NCBI RefSeq assembly: GCF_029962835.1
Contig: NC_080573.1
Location: 36,201,001 to 36,265,000 of the forward strand
Length of the DNA: 64,000 nt
Reading direction: 5' to 3'
Source of the DNA: Magnolia sinica
Taxonomy: Eukaryota > Streptophyta > Magnoliopsida > Magnoliales > Magnoliaceae
Shown: positions 45,574 through 57,310 of the stretch, piece by piece
Layout of the letters: every line of letters begins with the position of its first letter
How positions within the stretch are numbered: position 1 is the first letter of the stretch
Notes under the pieces: generated by a model
The model's input: the letters and a program-made list of their open reading frames with translations, nothing else
The model's database searches: none
Told to the model about the DNA's origin: nothing
Program-made: the position numbers and the translations under genes

Positions 45574-46379
45574 ACCTCAAACGTGATGCAAATGGCCCCA
45601 GGGCTACTTTATACATGGTTGATACCCCATGGGCGGCTATTTCTGACGAATAGGGCTCATAGGGAGGCCCATGACTCATCTACGATAGAGGGTACACTCC
45701 CTGACAATGACTCCTTGGTAGGACATGATTTTGGTGTGATCGAATAAGCCAATCGACTGTAGAGAGCCCGTCTCAGATCAACGGTCATACGTATCCAATC
45801 GGGGCCATGGTTATAAGGATAAGTGCAGGGAAATTTCCTTTCCCCATGAGTGGAGTTTGGTCACAAACTAACGGTCTGAATTCTTCAACTTTGTGTAGAA
45901 GTGAATGGCCCAATTCACTTAAGTTTCAATTCATTTTCTAAAGATATTTGCGTTTCTCATACTCTTAACTCATGGGTCAGGTTGGGCGTTTCTAGACACT
46001 AGCTGGGCTTGATTCCCGCAATGGTTGTCAAACCCAAGAGGACGGATGTCCTCCTGTAGTTTCGCGGTCATTAGACCCCCGACGTGTAGTTTAGGTCCAT
46101 TACCAAGTTTCACTATACTCCCGAGAGCGACAGGCCCTTTGGATTTCTCCTACGTCTTAAGATGACATTGGGTTAGTGGTACTCATGGTTTTAAGCCTCC
46201 CCATTTGTGAAAATAGTGGACCACGCTTAATCCACCAATTACTTAACTAAATTCCATCTAAGTTATATAACCGGACGCGGTCCTTGGGTTGCTCCGCCTG
46301 AGGTTGTACTCAGGTCTTTGTATGGATTTATCCTAAAAGTTACATTCTAACCCCCCTTAAAGAAAATTTTGTCCCCAAA

Positions 46380-47875
46380 ATTTGTACCTTTTCGTACTCC
46401 TCGAGGATTTATGGGTAGTTCTTACGGACTTCAGCTTCCCTTTCCCAAGTAGCTTCCTCCTCGATGTGGTGTGTCCATAACACTTTCATGAGTGAGATGA
46501 CCTTGCTGCGCAATACTTGCTCTTTCCTATCTAGAACACGTGTTGGCCGCAATACATAAGTAGCATCTTCCCTTAATTGTACTTGCTCCCACTTGATAAT
46601 ATGGGTAGGGTCGGGAACATATTTCTTCAGCATTGACACATGAAACATGTTGTGTACGCCTGCGAGTGGTGTGGGTAAGGCTAGACAGTATGCCACCACA
46701 CCCACTAAGGTCTAAAATTTGGAACGGGCCAATGAGCCTCAGCCTGACTTTTCCTTTTCTGTCAAAATGAAGTACTCCTTTCATTGGAAAACTTTAAGGA
46801 ATACATGGTCCCTAACTTCGAATTCCAACTGTCTCTGTATCAGTGTTACTCTTCTGCCTACTTTAGGCCGTAAGGAGTCAATGCCTGATAATATTGATCT
46901 TTTCTGAGGTCACCTAAACCAGATCTGGGCCAACTAAGCTCTTCTCGCCAATTTCCACCCAACAATGCGGAGCTTGACATGAGCATCCATAGTAGGCTTC
47001 GTAAGGAGCCATGCCAATGCTTGCTTGGAAACTATTGTTATAGGCAAATTCAGCATAAGGGAGATAGTTATCCCAGCTGTCCTTGAAGTCAAGTAAGCAC
47101 ACATGTAACATGTCCTCAAGTATTTGATTCACCTGCTCCATCTACCCATCGGTCTGTGGGTGGAACGCGGTACTAAATTTCAGCTTCACCCCCATTGTTT
47201 CTTGGATTCGAGTATAGAAAATAGACATGAATCATGTGTCTCGGTCCAACACAATCTCTAGAGGAATTCCATGCAGTCGTACTATCTCCTTAATGTATAG
47301 CTTGGCTAGATCATTTGCCGAATTAGAAACCCGAATCGGGAAGAAATGGGCTGACTTCGTCAACCGATCCACAATCACCCAAATGAAGTCATAGCCTTTC
47401 CTCATCTTTGGTACTCCGAAAATGAAATCCATAGATATGAAATCCCACTTCCACTCAACTATGGGCATGAGCTGAAGTAAACCCAGGGGTTGGTGGTGCT
47501 CGGCCTTAACTTGTTAACACGTGAGGCATCGGGACACAAAATCTACTATTTATGCCTTCATGTTGTCCCACCAGTATGAACGCTTCATGTCCCGATACAT
47601 TTTTGTACTACCCGGATGCATTGCCAACTTTGAACTGTGAGAGACCTCTAAACTTCTCTCCTCAAGTTATGAAGGTTCGGGACGCATAAAAGGCCGCGAT
47701 ACCTCAAACCTCCATCCAGGCCAATTCTCCATTTTGATTCTTCCCCATCGCTTGCATAGTCTCTCATCCTTAACAATAGCTCATCTTCTTTCTGCGCCAT
47801 AATGATTCGATCATTAATAAGTGGTTGTACGTGGAGGTGTGCGATGCTTTTGAATAGCTCTTCCACTATCAACCT
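46380..47875 (-). pseudogene. Element B1 integrase, broken
   Basis: The N-terminal part at 47648-47872 reads RIGLDGGLRYRGLLCVP. The core at 46914-47468 has WDFISMDFIFGVPKMRKGYD with the first Asp, EIVLDRDT with the second, and MEQVNQILEDML where the catalytic Glu follows a damaged NGQT. The tail at 46409-46705 ends VISLMKVLWTHHIEEEATWE, the chromodomain-like end. The parts are divided by stops near 47145, 47225 and 47525. Same family as A 1817-3260. Confidence 0.87.
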
Positions 47876-48600
47876 TTGTTCGAAGTCTCACACGAACTCC
47901 ACCATATTCCACTCTCTTACCATCAGTGGGGCTGCAAATTCTACAGTTTTCTTGTGGCTCAATGCATCGGCCACAAGGTTGGCCTTGCTAGGATGGTAGG
48001 AGACTTCAAACTTAAAGTCTTTCAAAGTCTCCATCTAATGTCATTGCCTCATATTTAGGTCCCTCTGTGTAAAAATATACTCGAGACTCTTGTGGTCGCA
48101 AAAGAACTCGAACTCCTCACCGTAGAGGTAATGTCTCCAAAGCTTTAGTGCAAAAATGACTACCGCCAACTTCAGATCATGAGTGGGGTAATTTTCTTCA
48201 TATTTTCTCAACTATTGAAAGGCATAAGCGATCACCCTATCCTTCTGCATAAGTACACAACCCAAACCGACTTGAGAGGCATCGATGTAAATAGTATATT
48301 TAACCCCTTACTCTGGCAGCACTAATATGGGTGCAGACGTCAGCTTGTCCTTTAATTCCTAGAAGGCTGCCTCTACTTTCTCATTCCAAGCAAATATAAG
48401 ATCCGTCCAAGTAAGTTGGGATAATGGTTAGGCTATCTTGAAAAAATCTTTAATGAATCGGCGATAATAGCCAGTAAGTCCGAGGAAACTCCTCACTTCT
48501 GTGACTGAGCCGGGCTGCTCTCAGTCCTATACCGCGGTCACCTTGGCAAGGTCCACAGCAATTCCTTCCTTGTAAATTATGTGTCCCAAAAACTTTACTT
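47876..48600 (-). pseudogene. Element B1 RNase H region, decayed
   Basis: It lies between RT and integrase and is co-linear with A 3261-4000. Fragments of the family survive on the minus strand (for example the HDLKL and [13 protein letters not shown] words near 48090-48180), but no frame longer than a few dozen codons is left. Plus-strand ORFs here are antisense. Confidence 0.6.
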
Positions 48601-49256
48601 CTTCATTTCAAAAGTCGTATTTTTGGCACTGTGCAAACAACTGATTCTGCTTAAGAGTATTAAGGATTGCTTGGACGTGTTCTTTGTGGTCTTTCCGACT
48701 CTTTGAGTATATCAAAATGTCATCGATGAATACGATGATGAATCGGTAAAGATACAGCCGAAATACCCAGTTTATGAGATCCATGAATACGGCCGCTACA
48801 TTTGTAAGTCCAAATGGCAACTGATGATAGTTCTAAAAGCTATTTTCTACACATCTTCATTCCTAACGCGTAACTAATGATACCCGGACTATAAGTCTAT
48901 CTTGGAGAAGTACTGAGACCCCTTCAATTGGTCAAAGAGGTCATCTATCCTAGGCAGAGGATATTTGTTCTTTATTGTAACGTGGTTCATCTTACGATAG
49001 TCTATACACAATCGTAGCGATCCATCCTTCTTTTTCATGAATAATATTGGAGCTCCGCAAGGAGATACGCTCGGTTGTATAAAGCCCGAGTTCAATAAAT
49101 CATTGATCTATTTCCTTAATTCCTCCATCTCACATGGAGGCATGCAGTACGTCAACAAGGAGATAGGTGTTGCGCCTAGCACAAGGTCGATGGTAAAGTT
49201 GATCTCGTGCGGGAGAGGTAGTCCAGCGATCGTTCTAAATACGTTCGTGAAATCTT
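48601..49256 (-). pseudogene. Element B1 reverse transcriptase, broken
   Basis: The pieces are 49108-49256 (end of protease linker and [15 protein letters not shown]), 48889-49095 ([17 protein letters not shown] and [14 protein letters not shown]) and 48608-48820 (MPFGLTNVAAVFMDLINWVF and the catalytic FIDDILIYS). Active-site Asp residues are kept. Frame changes occur near 48830-48890 and 49096. Confidence 0.88.
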
Positions 49257-49962
49257 TGTAATGCCCTAAATTTCGAGGGTCAAGCAAAGCTCTACTCCCG
49301 AGATCCTGTACATCACTTATGCAATATGGATAATGATGTTCAGGTTGCACCCATATATAATGAGTTAAACATGAGTAGGATTATACTAAAACAACATATC
49401 ATACTCCATATATAATTAAACTAAGCAAGCGGGAGTCTGAAACATATATATTTAAGCATGTAAGTATTTCACAACCTCCAGAGTATGAGTATGTAACCGG
49501 GCTAAATATATACATGTATAGTTTCAAAATAAACAAAATGGGGAAAAGTAGATGTGTCCAACTAAGCCAAATATCCCTATAGTCCCTGAGCATTGGTACG
49601 AGGTCTATATAGACCTGCCCGAGAGCTAGAAGTAGGAGAACTCTTCCTCCTCATCCATAAAGTCCTGCTCCATCACATAAACTTCATCAACACCTGCATC
49701 TAAACTAGAGTCTGGTAGGTGTTTTAAAACACCATCTTAAAGTGGGAATGAGTGGCCAACTCAGTAGTACTATAAGGCAAAAGTTAACATGTTATCAAGT
49801 CAAACAAGTAGTAATGATAAGCAACATAACAATCACTTCCTAACTACTCTTGTTAATGTAGGAATAGAGTGCAAGTAATGATGTATGCCCTCACATCAAA
49901 GCTCCCTTACAAGTGACTCTGACAACCTATTTCGTATATAACAGCACTCCCTCAAAACAGTG
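49257..49962 (-). repeat. 3' LTR fragment of element B2
   Basis: It starts TGTAATGCCCTAAATTTCG, the LTR edge, and follows 54910-55615 closely, then ends abruptly at CTCCCTCAAAACAGTGCTAA and goes into a scrambled junction with pol sequence. Confidence 0.82.
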
Positions 49963-49974
49963 CTAATGCAATTC

Positions 49975-50720
49975 CTTCCTTAGAAATTACATCCCTGTGT
50001 AAGTACGAGGAAACTCCTCACTTTTGTGACTGAGCAGGGCTGCTCCCAGTCCTGTACCGTGATCACCTTGGCAAGGTCCATGGCAATTCCTTCCTTAAAA
50101 ATTATGTGTCTCAAAAACTTGACTTCTTCCTTCCAGAAGTCGCATTTTTAGTACTATGCAAATAATTGATTCTGCCTAAGAGAATCAAGGACTGCTCATA
50201 GGTGTTCTTCATGCTCTTTTTGACTCTTTAAGTATATCAAAATGTCATCTATGAATATGTTAATGAATCGGTAAAGATACAACCGAAATACCTGGTTCAT
50301 GAGATCCATTAATACGGTCGGTGCATTTGTGAGTCCAAACAGCATCACGAGGAATTCATAGTGCCCGAAGCTGGTTCTGAAAGCTATTTTTTGCACGTCT
50401 TCATTCCTGACATACAACTGATGATATCTGAAATGTAAGTCTATCTTAGAGAAATACTGCGCCCCCTTCAACTGGTCAAACAGGTCATCTATCCTGAGTA
50501 GAGGATACTTGTTCTTTACCATAACGTGATTTAGCCTACGATAATATATACACAACCGCAGTGATCCATCCTTCTTTTTCACGAACAATACAGGTGCTCC
50601 TCAAGGAGATACGCTCGGCCGTATAAAACCCGAGTCCAATAGATCATCAATCTGCTTCCTCAATTCCTCCATTTCACATGGAGGCAAGTGGTACATTAGT
50701 TAGGAGATTGGCGTCACACC
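49975..50720 (-). pseudogene. Element B2 reverse transcriptase, partly intact
   Basis: The open piece 50196-50588 spans [58 protein letters not shown] and the catalytic [11 protein letters not shown] in one frame of 130 codons. It is the longest RT frame among the three chromovirus copies. It ends left of 50000 in the start of RNase H (VTEVRSFLG-like text near 50010-50030). CIDYRR has become CIYYRR, a change in a strongly conserved word. Confidence 0.88.
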
Positions 50721-51239
50721 TAGCACAAGGTCGATGGTAAAGTTGATCTCACACTGAGGAAGTAATCCAAGGATCATTCTGAACACGTCCTTGAAATCTT
50801 GTACTACTGGCGTGTCCCCAAGTGATGTATCATCATGACTTTCCAACAGGGAAGCATAACAACTAATGCGGTACGGACAACTGAACTAAACTGGGAAGGT
50901 GAAGATCGTGCCCTCGGGCTCATGGACTGTCACCAATCTGATTCCACAGTCAATCTTTGCCGTCATTTAGGTGAGCCAATCCATGCCGAGGATGACGTCG
51001 TAATGATATATCTTGGTTACGATCAGGTCAATGCATACCATTCTAATCCCTAAGTCTATCGAGCAACCCTGACAAAGCTTACTGGCGTCTGTGAAGGTTC
51101 CTACAGCAGCGATGATTCTCACCCCAACCATAAGGGTAGTGTTCAGCCCAAATCACTTGACTGTAGAGCATGCTATCATTGAAATAGTGGACCCAATGTC
51201 CACTAACAGAATATTGGTGTACCTTGGATGTGAGCAGTG
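50721..51239 (-). pseudogene. Element B2 protease region, broken
   Basis: Co-linear with A 4680-5163. The SMIACSTVK-type end of the catalytic strand (about 51150-51200, with the second Cys region) and HDVILGMDWLT-like text at 50970-51000 can be read in pieces on the minus strand. The catalytic Asp lies in a short VDIGSTISMI-like text near 51170-51200. No open frame exceeds 60 codons, so the gene is dead. Confidence 0.62.
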
Positions 51240-52525
51240 ACTTTAAAAGCTAGTGGTACTACAACTGGAGATTCAGATGCTTCGGCAGCGAGCTCATGTA
51301 CTCGAGCTTGTTGCAGACGATTAAGTTGCGTTGTCATAGGTCGTTGAGGAAACCTATTTTGAGATGCAAGATGTCGGTTGAATGGTTGTGCTGGTGGTAC
51401 AGATCATAGAGGTGGAGCTGAAATAACATGTGGTGGCTGATGGTTGACCCTCTGAGGCGGCGTGAAGTCGTTGTCTTTCATCTTGGTAAAACGAAAGGGG
51501 TCAATATGGCCTGCTTTATTACAATAAGTACACCAAAGATTAAATCGCCTCGATTGAGCCAGTGGAGCCATTAGTCTGGGAGGTGAGTTCATACGCGGCT
51601 TCTTGCCGAGAAATGGTCAGTTCTGCAATTTAGGCCTAGGCCTCGGGCCCATTGGCATGAGTGTCCGAGACACTCTTTCACCATCCTGCTCATCTCACAT
51701 GGGACATGCTCACAAGCTCAGCATAGTTGGGAATGCTAGCGCAACACATCTTGGTGCGAATATCAGTTCGCAACCCTTCTGAAAATTACCACATTCTCAT
51801 TCGATCGTCTGCCAAAATCAAAGGAGCATATCTAGCCAGCTTCGTGAAACGGTTCTCGTATGCTGCTACTGTCATCCCCCTGTTGAAGGTGGAGGAATTT
51901 TCCCTCCTTTTCATTACGGTGAGGGAGAAATACTTCTCATGGAAGCGTACCTTCAAAGTACATTGTCCCACCACAGGCTAGCTTCCTTTTCAAACATGTA
52001 TGTGACTAGCTCAACCTGTTCCGCCTTAATACAATGTAACGGCCTCAACATCTTAGAGATATGATCTAACCAATACTCAGCCTCCTCAGGTCTATGAGTA
52101 CCCACAAAAGTGGGAGGACGGAGGTGCTGAAAGCTCTCGAACGGGCCACTTGTAGTCATAGCCCCAGTAGGTTGTATGGGTGGCATCGGTGGGGCCACAT
52201 TCATGTTTTGTGCGATGGCCCCCACTATAGTTGCCAGAACTTGTTGTTGTTATTACATTAGGAGCATCATCTACTCCAACCTACCAAGGGGAGAAGCCGC
52301 CTAAGGCATCTGTGGCATTGACGAAGACATACAGTTCTGACCCAAAATCGGTAGTACACTCGGTGTTGGCCCATTTATGGGGCCAGTGGCCGGTTGTGAA
52401 TCTGACATCATCTTGTTACTTGGACCCAAACTAGGGTCCGCTTGGCTATCACTCCGGTGAGGGGCCCCCTCAATCATTCCGCTAAGTGGGAGATGGGCCA
52501 TGTTCTGAGTAGTTTTAGGAGGCAT
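51240..52525 (-). pseudogene. Element B2 gag, broken
   Basis: It starts at 52525 with MPPKTTQNMAHLPLSGM. The capsid lead-in at 51953-52225 reads HLRPPTFVGTHRPEEAEYWL and FEKEASLWWDNVL; capsid text goes on at 51786-51974 (AYENRFTKLARYAPLI). The knuckle at 51500-51540 reads CTYCNKAGHIDPFR, so the last zinc ligand is Arg instead of Cys. Stops break it into four pieces. Confidence 0.84.
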
Positions 52526-52797
52526 TCCCTATGTACAACATGGGGCACAACATTTATTGGATCAGGATAACATCATCCACTCTTTTTAAACATTCTACAC
52601 ATTTCTAAACAAAAGAAGCTTCATGCATTTCATTTAACAAAATTTGCCATAGTTACATATGATGCGATATTACATGAACTATGACAGAGGATGCATGTAA
52701 GCTAATTAACGAAAGGCTTTAACACTCACTAACCTAACATCTAAACTAAGCCTATCTAAGGCTATTACAAAAAGCAAGGAAAACAACTATAAATATA

Positions 52798-54027
52798 CTA
52801 CCAGTCCTTTGATTCTGGTGAAGGTGGAGGTGCTCCCTTTTCCTGCATATAGCATAGGAGGGCCTTTAGGGTGCGAGACATTTTCTTAAATTTTTACCTC
52901 AAGTAGGCCTGGTTCTCCTCGAACTTCTGCTTTAAGTAGGCCTGATTTTCCTCAATCTTGGCCATGCGGCCTTCTAGGGCGGCTCGGTCATGGTGGTCCT
53001 CACGAGGAGTAGGAGGTCCCCTGTCTGAATCCTAAGCCTCCTCTTATTCTTCCTGTCCCTCTTCTCTGCTGCCTTCCTCTTCTTCACTGCTTTCCTCTTC
53101 TTCGGTCTTTTCTTCTATCTCATCCCCGTACTCATCAATTCTAGCTTGGCATTGCCTGGGGCCTATCCTCATATTGTTAAGTGTAGTCTTATTGATGAAG
53201 TGGATAGGCGCAAGGTTGTCCATATGAAGCCTGAATCTGAAGTTATGGGCGTTCTTACAGATGAGTAGGCCGAATGGGAGTGAGGCGTCCCCCCGATTAG
53301 ATCGTGCAATATTGATTATCTGAGTCAAGGCAAGAGTAGGTAGGCACACTTTTTCTCCCTGTCCAACTCGGTATAGGAAGTCCATCATAAATCTAGTGCA
53401 TTCTATGTGGTTACTCCACCTAGGATACACGTTGTACGTGCATATATGCTGGAGTAGGCGGAAATCTTCCATCATATGTGTCGATGCAAGACTGTTCACT
53501 CGCCTCCAATCAACCAGTTAGCTGCAAAGAAAGTGGGTGTAGCGATCTCTCTCCTGTCTACTAGTGAAATTTGTATCGCTGGCATGCACCGCACCACACT
53601 CTATTCCCATGATACGGGCCATGACATCCACATCGACCCTAGTTTGAGTCCTTCCCAATGGGATGGTAAACTGGAGAGGCTCAAGAGTTGGGTCCCTTAT
53701 GTGTGCATAGAAGGCTCATATGGTGCCTTCACTAGCATGTGTTTTTCCCTTAAATATGGGACCCCACCCATTCTTCAGGAGGAGATCAATTACTAGATAT
53801 AAGCCAAATAACTTCTCATCAACATGAGCTTCAAATACAACCTTGCGATCACGGAACTTACCGAGTTTGGCACCCACCGGTAGAGACCTCTCTATTAAGA
53901 TTCGAGGGTCGAGGTCCCGTTTCAACCTTAGCTCGGTGCTTGTACTTGTCTCAGCACTCGTCTTCTTTTTAGAATGGCGTGGACGACTAGGCCCAGCCTC
54001 ATCCGGGGCCACTCTCTTCTTTCCCAT
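52798..54027 (-). pseudogene. Extra ORF of element B2, between leader and gag (410 codons)
   Basis: One frame runs from MGKKRVAPDEAGPSRPRHSK at 54027 to a stop at 52798-52800, with in-frame stops at codons 104, 170, 328, 332 and 378. Codon 170 is TAA where A has glutamine. Residues 1-50 are basic. The domain spans about 55-270 (RKVVFEAHVDEKLFG; LLLKNGWGPIF; LLQHICTYNVYPRWSNH; ECTRFMMDFL; CLPTLAL; SLPFGLLIC). An acidic stretch with EEEESSEEEEG follows, then a coiled coil in which an 11-residue unit is doubled, and a tail GAPPPSPESKD. A 272-bp gap separates it from gag. Same protein family as A 6798-7982 and the copia ORFs. Confidence 0.8.
52888..52953 (-). repeat. 33-bp tandem duplication in the extra ORF of B2
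   Basis: The unit coding for EENQAYLKQKF occurs twice in a row (52921-52953 and 52888-52920). Element A has one copy. The unit length keeps the frame and lengthens the coiled coil. Confidence 0.88.
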
Positions 54028-54894
54028 AAGAGAAAGGAGCATTGAGATGGAGAAAGTGGTGGTCACAATCTCAAAGAGAGCCATTGGGATGGAAAAACTT
54101 TGAGGATGAAGTGGATTTGAAAGTATGAAGGTTACAAGACACAAAAAGGAAGGTTTTATGCTCAAATGAGTGGGAATACTATATATGAGAAGATGTAAAG
54201 GGTAGTTTTAGAGAAATAGTGGTGGAGGGGTGTAGGATGTAGAGAAAATGGGGAATTTAAATGTATAGAAATGAAGTTTTAAGAGAGAAAGAGAATCCTT
54301 GGAGAGTTTGGAGGGGTTGAAAATGGGTAAAATGAGAGAAATATGGTGATAGGAGGGTTAAAAGGGGATCCCCACATGTGGGAGGGACCCCACTTGGTCG
54401 GCCGACGGCGGCGCGTTGCCAATCGGGCGGTGCCACTGTGCCCCACTAGACTAGGCAGTGGTGCGCCATTGATCCCGTGGTGCCACCATGCCCGTCTGGG
54501 TGGTCCAGCAGTGGCCACCCCCCCCCCCATGGGGTCATATTTTGGTGCGTGGGACCCCCTAGGCCCCACCAAACCTCGTGATTTGGGTCCCTAGGCCCGT
54601 AGGACCCATTTTTCGTGATCCAACGCGCTAGTATTCGCGCCGCTTTGATCCATTTTAGGTTTGAAATTGTCAACTAACTACTCAAACCCGTTGACTGACG
54701 GCTTAGAGGCGACTTGGGTCGATTCATGTGGTCTAAGATACGTTGTGGACTAAACTACAGCGTTTAGTCTCACCCGTCGGCAAAACTTTGGGATTCTAAT
54801 GTGGTCTCTAAATTCCATTGATCCCTTTCTAAGTCAGAGTGCGTCAGAGTGCGTCGTGTTACCTATAACCCAGGTCCACTTTAATCCAAATCAT
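54028..54894 (-). other. Untranslated leader of element B2
   Basis: Matches the leader of A, with a GC-rich part near 54360-54550 and an 11-base C run at 54518-54528. ORFs there are shadows of GC-rich sequence. Confidence 0.6.
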
Positions 54895-54908
54895 GCTCTT
54901 ATATGAAC
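54895..54908 (-). other. Decayed primer-binding site of element B2
   Basis: GCTCTTATATGAAC on the plus strand stands where A has the complement of the tRNA-Met site (GATCTGATACCAAC). It is placed by position next to the LTR edge. Confidence 0.5.
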
Positions 54909-57114
54909 TTGTAATGCCCTGAATTTTGAGGGTCGAGCAAAGCTCTACTCCCGAGATCCAGCACATCACTTATGCAATATGGGTAATGATGTTTAGGTTG
55001 CGCCCATATTAACGAGTTAAACATGAGTGGGATTATACTAAAACAACATATCATACTCTGAATATAATTAAACTAAGCAAGCAGAAGTCTGAAACATATA
55101 TATTTAAGCATGTAAGTATTTCACAACCTCCATAGTATGAGTATGTAACCAGGCTAAATATATACATGTATTGTTTCAAAATAAATAAAATGTGGAAAAG
55201 TAGATGTGTCCAACTAAGCCAAATATCCCTGTAGTCCCTGTGCATCGGTACGAGGTCTACATAGACTCGACCGAGAGCTGAAAGTAGGAGAACTCTTCAT
55301 CCTCATCTATAAAGTCTTGCTCCGTCGCATAAACTACATCAGCACCTGCATCTAAACCAAAGTCTGGTTAGTGTTTTAAAACACCGTCCCAGAATGGGAA
55401 TGAGTTGCCAACTTAGTGGTACTATAAGGCAAAAGTTAACATATTATCAAGTTAAACAAGTAGTAATGATAAAGCAACATAACAATCACTTCCTAACTAC
55501 TCTTATTAATGAAGGAATGAAGTGCAAGTAAAGATGTATGCCCTCACATCAAATCTCCCTCACAAGCAACTCCGACAACTTATTTTGCATAGACAACACT
55601 CCCTCAAAACTGTGCAACTTCATCATCAAAGCATATCCTAACTAATGCAATGTAAAGTATGGTCATGTTAACCGAGTACTTACTTAAGCTTATGCAGCAG
55701 GTTTGGGAAGCTAGGGTACCTCTCTTTTTATCATTTACCAGAACCAAAGGATCCATCTAGGTTTGTCACTCCTAGTCAAGCACATACGATAGGAAAGTTG
55801 TAGGGTCATCACTCCCAATGAAAAGCAGTTGACAGGAAAATTCAAAAGTTTATACTCGCTGTCACTACGGGGAGGCTCGTCACCTCAGCGTAGGCCGACA
55901 GCATGAACACGGTGTCTCATACCACCATGCCCGGCTCATGAGTCTTAACGGATCGTGGCATCATGGTTAAAGTGGGCCTTTACATTGGTGAGGGGTACCT
56001 TAGATTCAAGTAGTAGTATCCATACATGGAAAACACATAATAGGCTAATCGGTTTCTTAGGCGAGTTTGATTGGTACGGGCATAGGATGACTTAATCGAC
56101 ATGGAGTGCATAAGCACCCCTCGTGGCCTAAACACTGTCAACAATCTTCGTGCGACTCGGATTCGTCGAATTTTTCTAATGTGGCGTGACTAATTCGGCC
56201 ACTCGAACAGGGACTGTTACCGATTGCTTGGGCTACGTTGTAGCCCCAATCTTATTCAGATGCAGCAAATAAACACATGTGACAATCATTTCAGCATTTA
56301 ACAAACAATCCAAGTGAATTCTTCATTTGAGCATTTCATTAAAAACATTGATCATGTTACCAAACACTTGCATTTTATCCATAAATTTGCGTAGAGGCAA
56401 ATATGATTACATGAAAGAAACTATACATATGTATAAGGCAATAAAGAATCCTATCTTAATACTCATAATAAGTACAAATCATCAATAATTTTTCATTTAG
56501 AAAATTCAACAAACACTTCGACTAAACTTCACTAAATACATAGACTAGGTTAGCTACAACATATGTTTTAGCAATTCCTTATACAGAGAGATCAACGTGC
56601 ATATGACAATGATTAACCCTAGATCAGTAATAATGGCAAGCACAAATCATATTCAAATGCTCATTCAAACATTTCAACAAACACATGGAATGCATCTTTT
56701 ACTCATCACAGTTCATGTGTACATTTCATATAGAAATCGACGTATCTAAGACAATATGGCTACAATCAAGTTAGACATAAATCATTAACTGACATTGAAA
56801 GCATTGATAACCATAACCTAAGCATTTATAGTCTACACCTTTCGTTGGGATACTCGATTCGGACTCGGTCCAAACTCTTATGTTTCCGAAAACGGAACGT
56901 CAGGCACATAAATGACATAATAGGTTAGCTAGTTTGACGAACAATCAACCTGGATTTCTGCAATGACATTACGGCTAGGTTTTCCTATCCCAAATCATAG
57001 CTGAAACAGGTTGTGTAACGTAACGGGACGGAGATTCGGTCCATGGCATCGTGGGAGAGGATTCCTGCAATGATCTCCCAAGATCTCTCTTCTCTCTTTA
57101 CTCTTTTCTCTTCT

Positions 57115-57139
57115 TCTCTCTCTCTCTCTCTCTCTCTCC
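57115..57139. repeat. (CT)n tract near the LTR start site of B2
   Basis: A CT run, GA on the sense strand, 56-80 bp downstream of the TATA box. A and B1 have shorter CT-rich stretches in the same place. Confidence 0.85.
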
Positions 57140-57194
57140 CCCCCTTAGAGTTTTAAGAATTTTGTATATGAGAGAGGTGGGGTGAAATAAGGGC

Positions 57195-57202
57195 TATTTA
57201 TA
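57195..57202 (-). promoter_or_regulatory. TATA box of element B2 5' LTR
   Basis: The minus strand reads TATAAATA, conserved in B1 and, slightly changed, in A. It is the promoter that would have driven B2, including its first gene, the extra ORF. Confidence 0.72.
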
Positions 57203-57310
57203 AGCCCAGAAGTGATGTAAATGGCCCCAGGGCCACTATATACATAGGTTATATCCTTTGGGCAGCTGTTTTTGATAAAAGGGGCTCACAAGGAGGCCCA
57301 CTACTCAACC

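Larger units (their letters stand above)
43154..46344 (-). repeat. 3' LTR of element B1 (complete, 3191 bp)
   Basis: Its left edge TATAACGTCCTGAATTTCG corresponds to TGTAACRCCC in relatives; its right edge is CA at 46343-46344 before the polypurine tract at 46349-46358. It serves as the length reference for this LTR family. It contains two local tandem duplications not seen in B2. Confidence 0.8.
43154..49256 (-). mobile_element. Element B1: Tekay/Del-like chromovirus, 3' half
   Basis: Minus strand. A full 3' LTR, a polypurine tract, integrase, RNase H and RT are present up to the protease/RT border, where B2's LTR edge begins at 49257. The rest of B1 is not found to the right of B2. It is inserted in the 5' LTR of E. 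Confidence 0.85.
49257..57310 (-). mobile_element. Element B2: Tekay/Del-like chromovirus with extra ORF, internally deleted
   Basis: Minus strand. A 705-bp piece of 3' LTR (49257-49962) is joined to RT; integrase, most RNase H and the rest of that LTR are deleted. Then come RT, protease, gag, the extra ORF, the leader, a weak primer site and a 5' LTR cut at about 57310. It begins with an LTR edge within B1, so it is read as an insertion in B1. Confidence 0.8.
54910..57310 (-). repeat. 5' LTR of element B2, right end missing
   Basis: It begins TGTAATGCCCTGAATTTTG and follows the B1 LTR for 2.4 kb, to the CACAAGGAGGCCCACTACTC stretch, where Athila sequence takes over. About 0.7 kb is missing. 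Confidence 0.83.

Noticed and set aside
43154..57310. B1 and B2 as a single element
   Set aside because: RT occurs twice (48601-49256 and 49975-50720) and an LTR edge lies between them at 49257.
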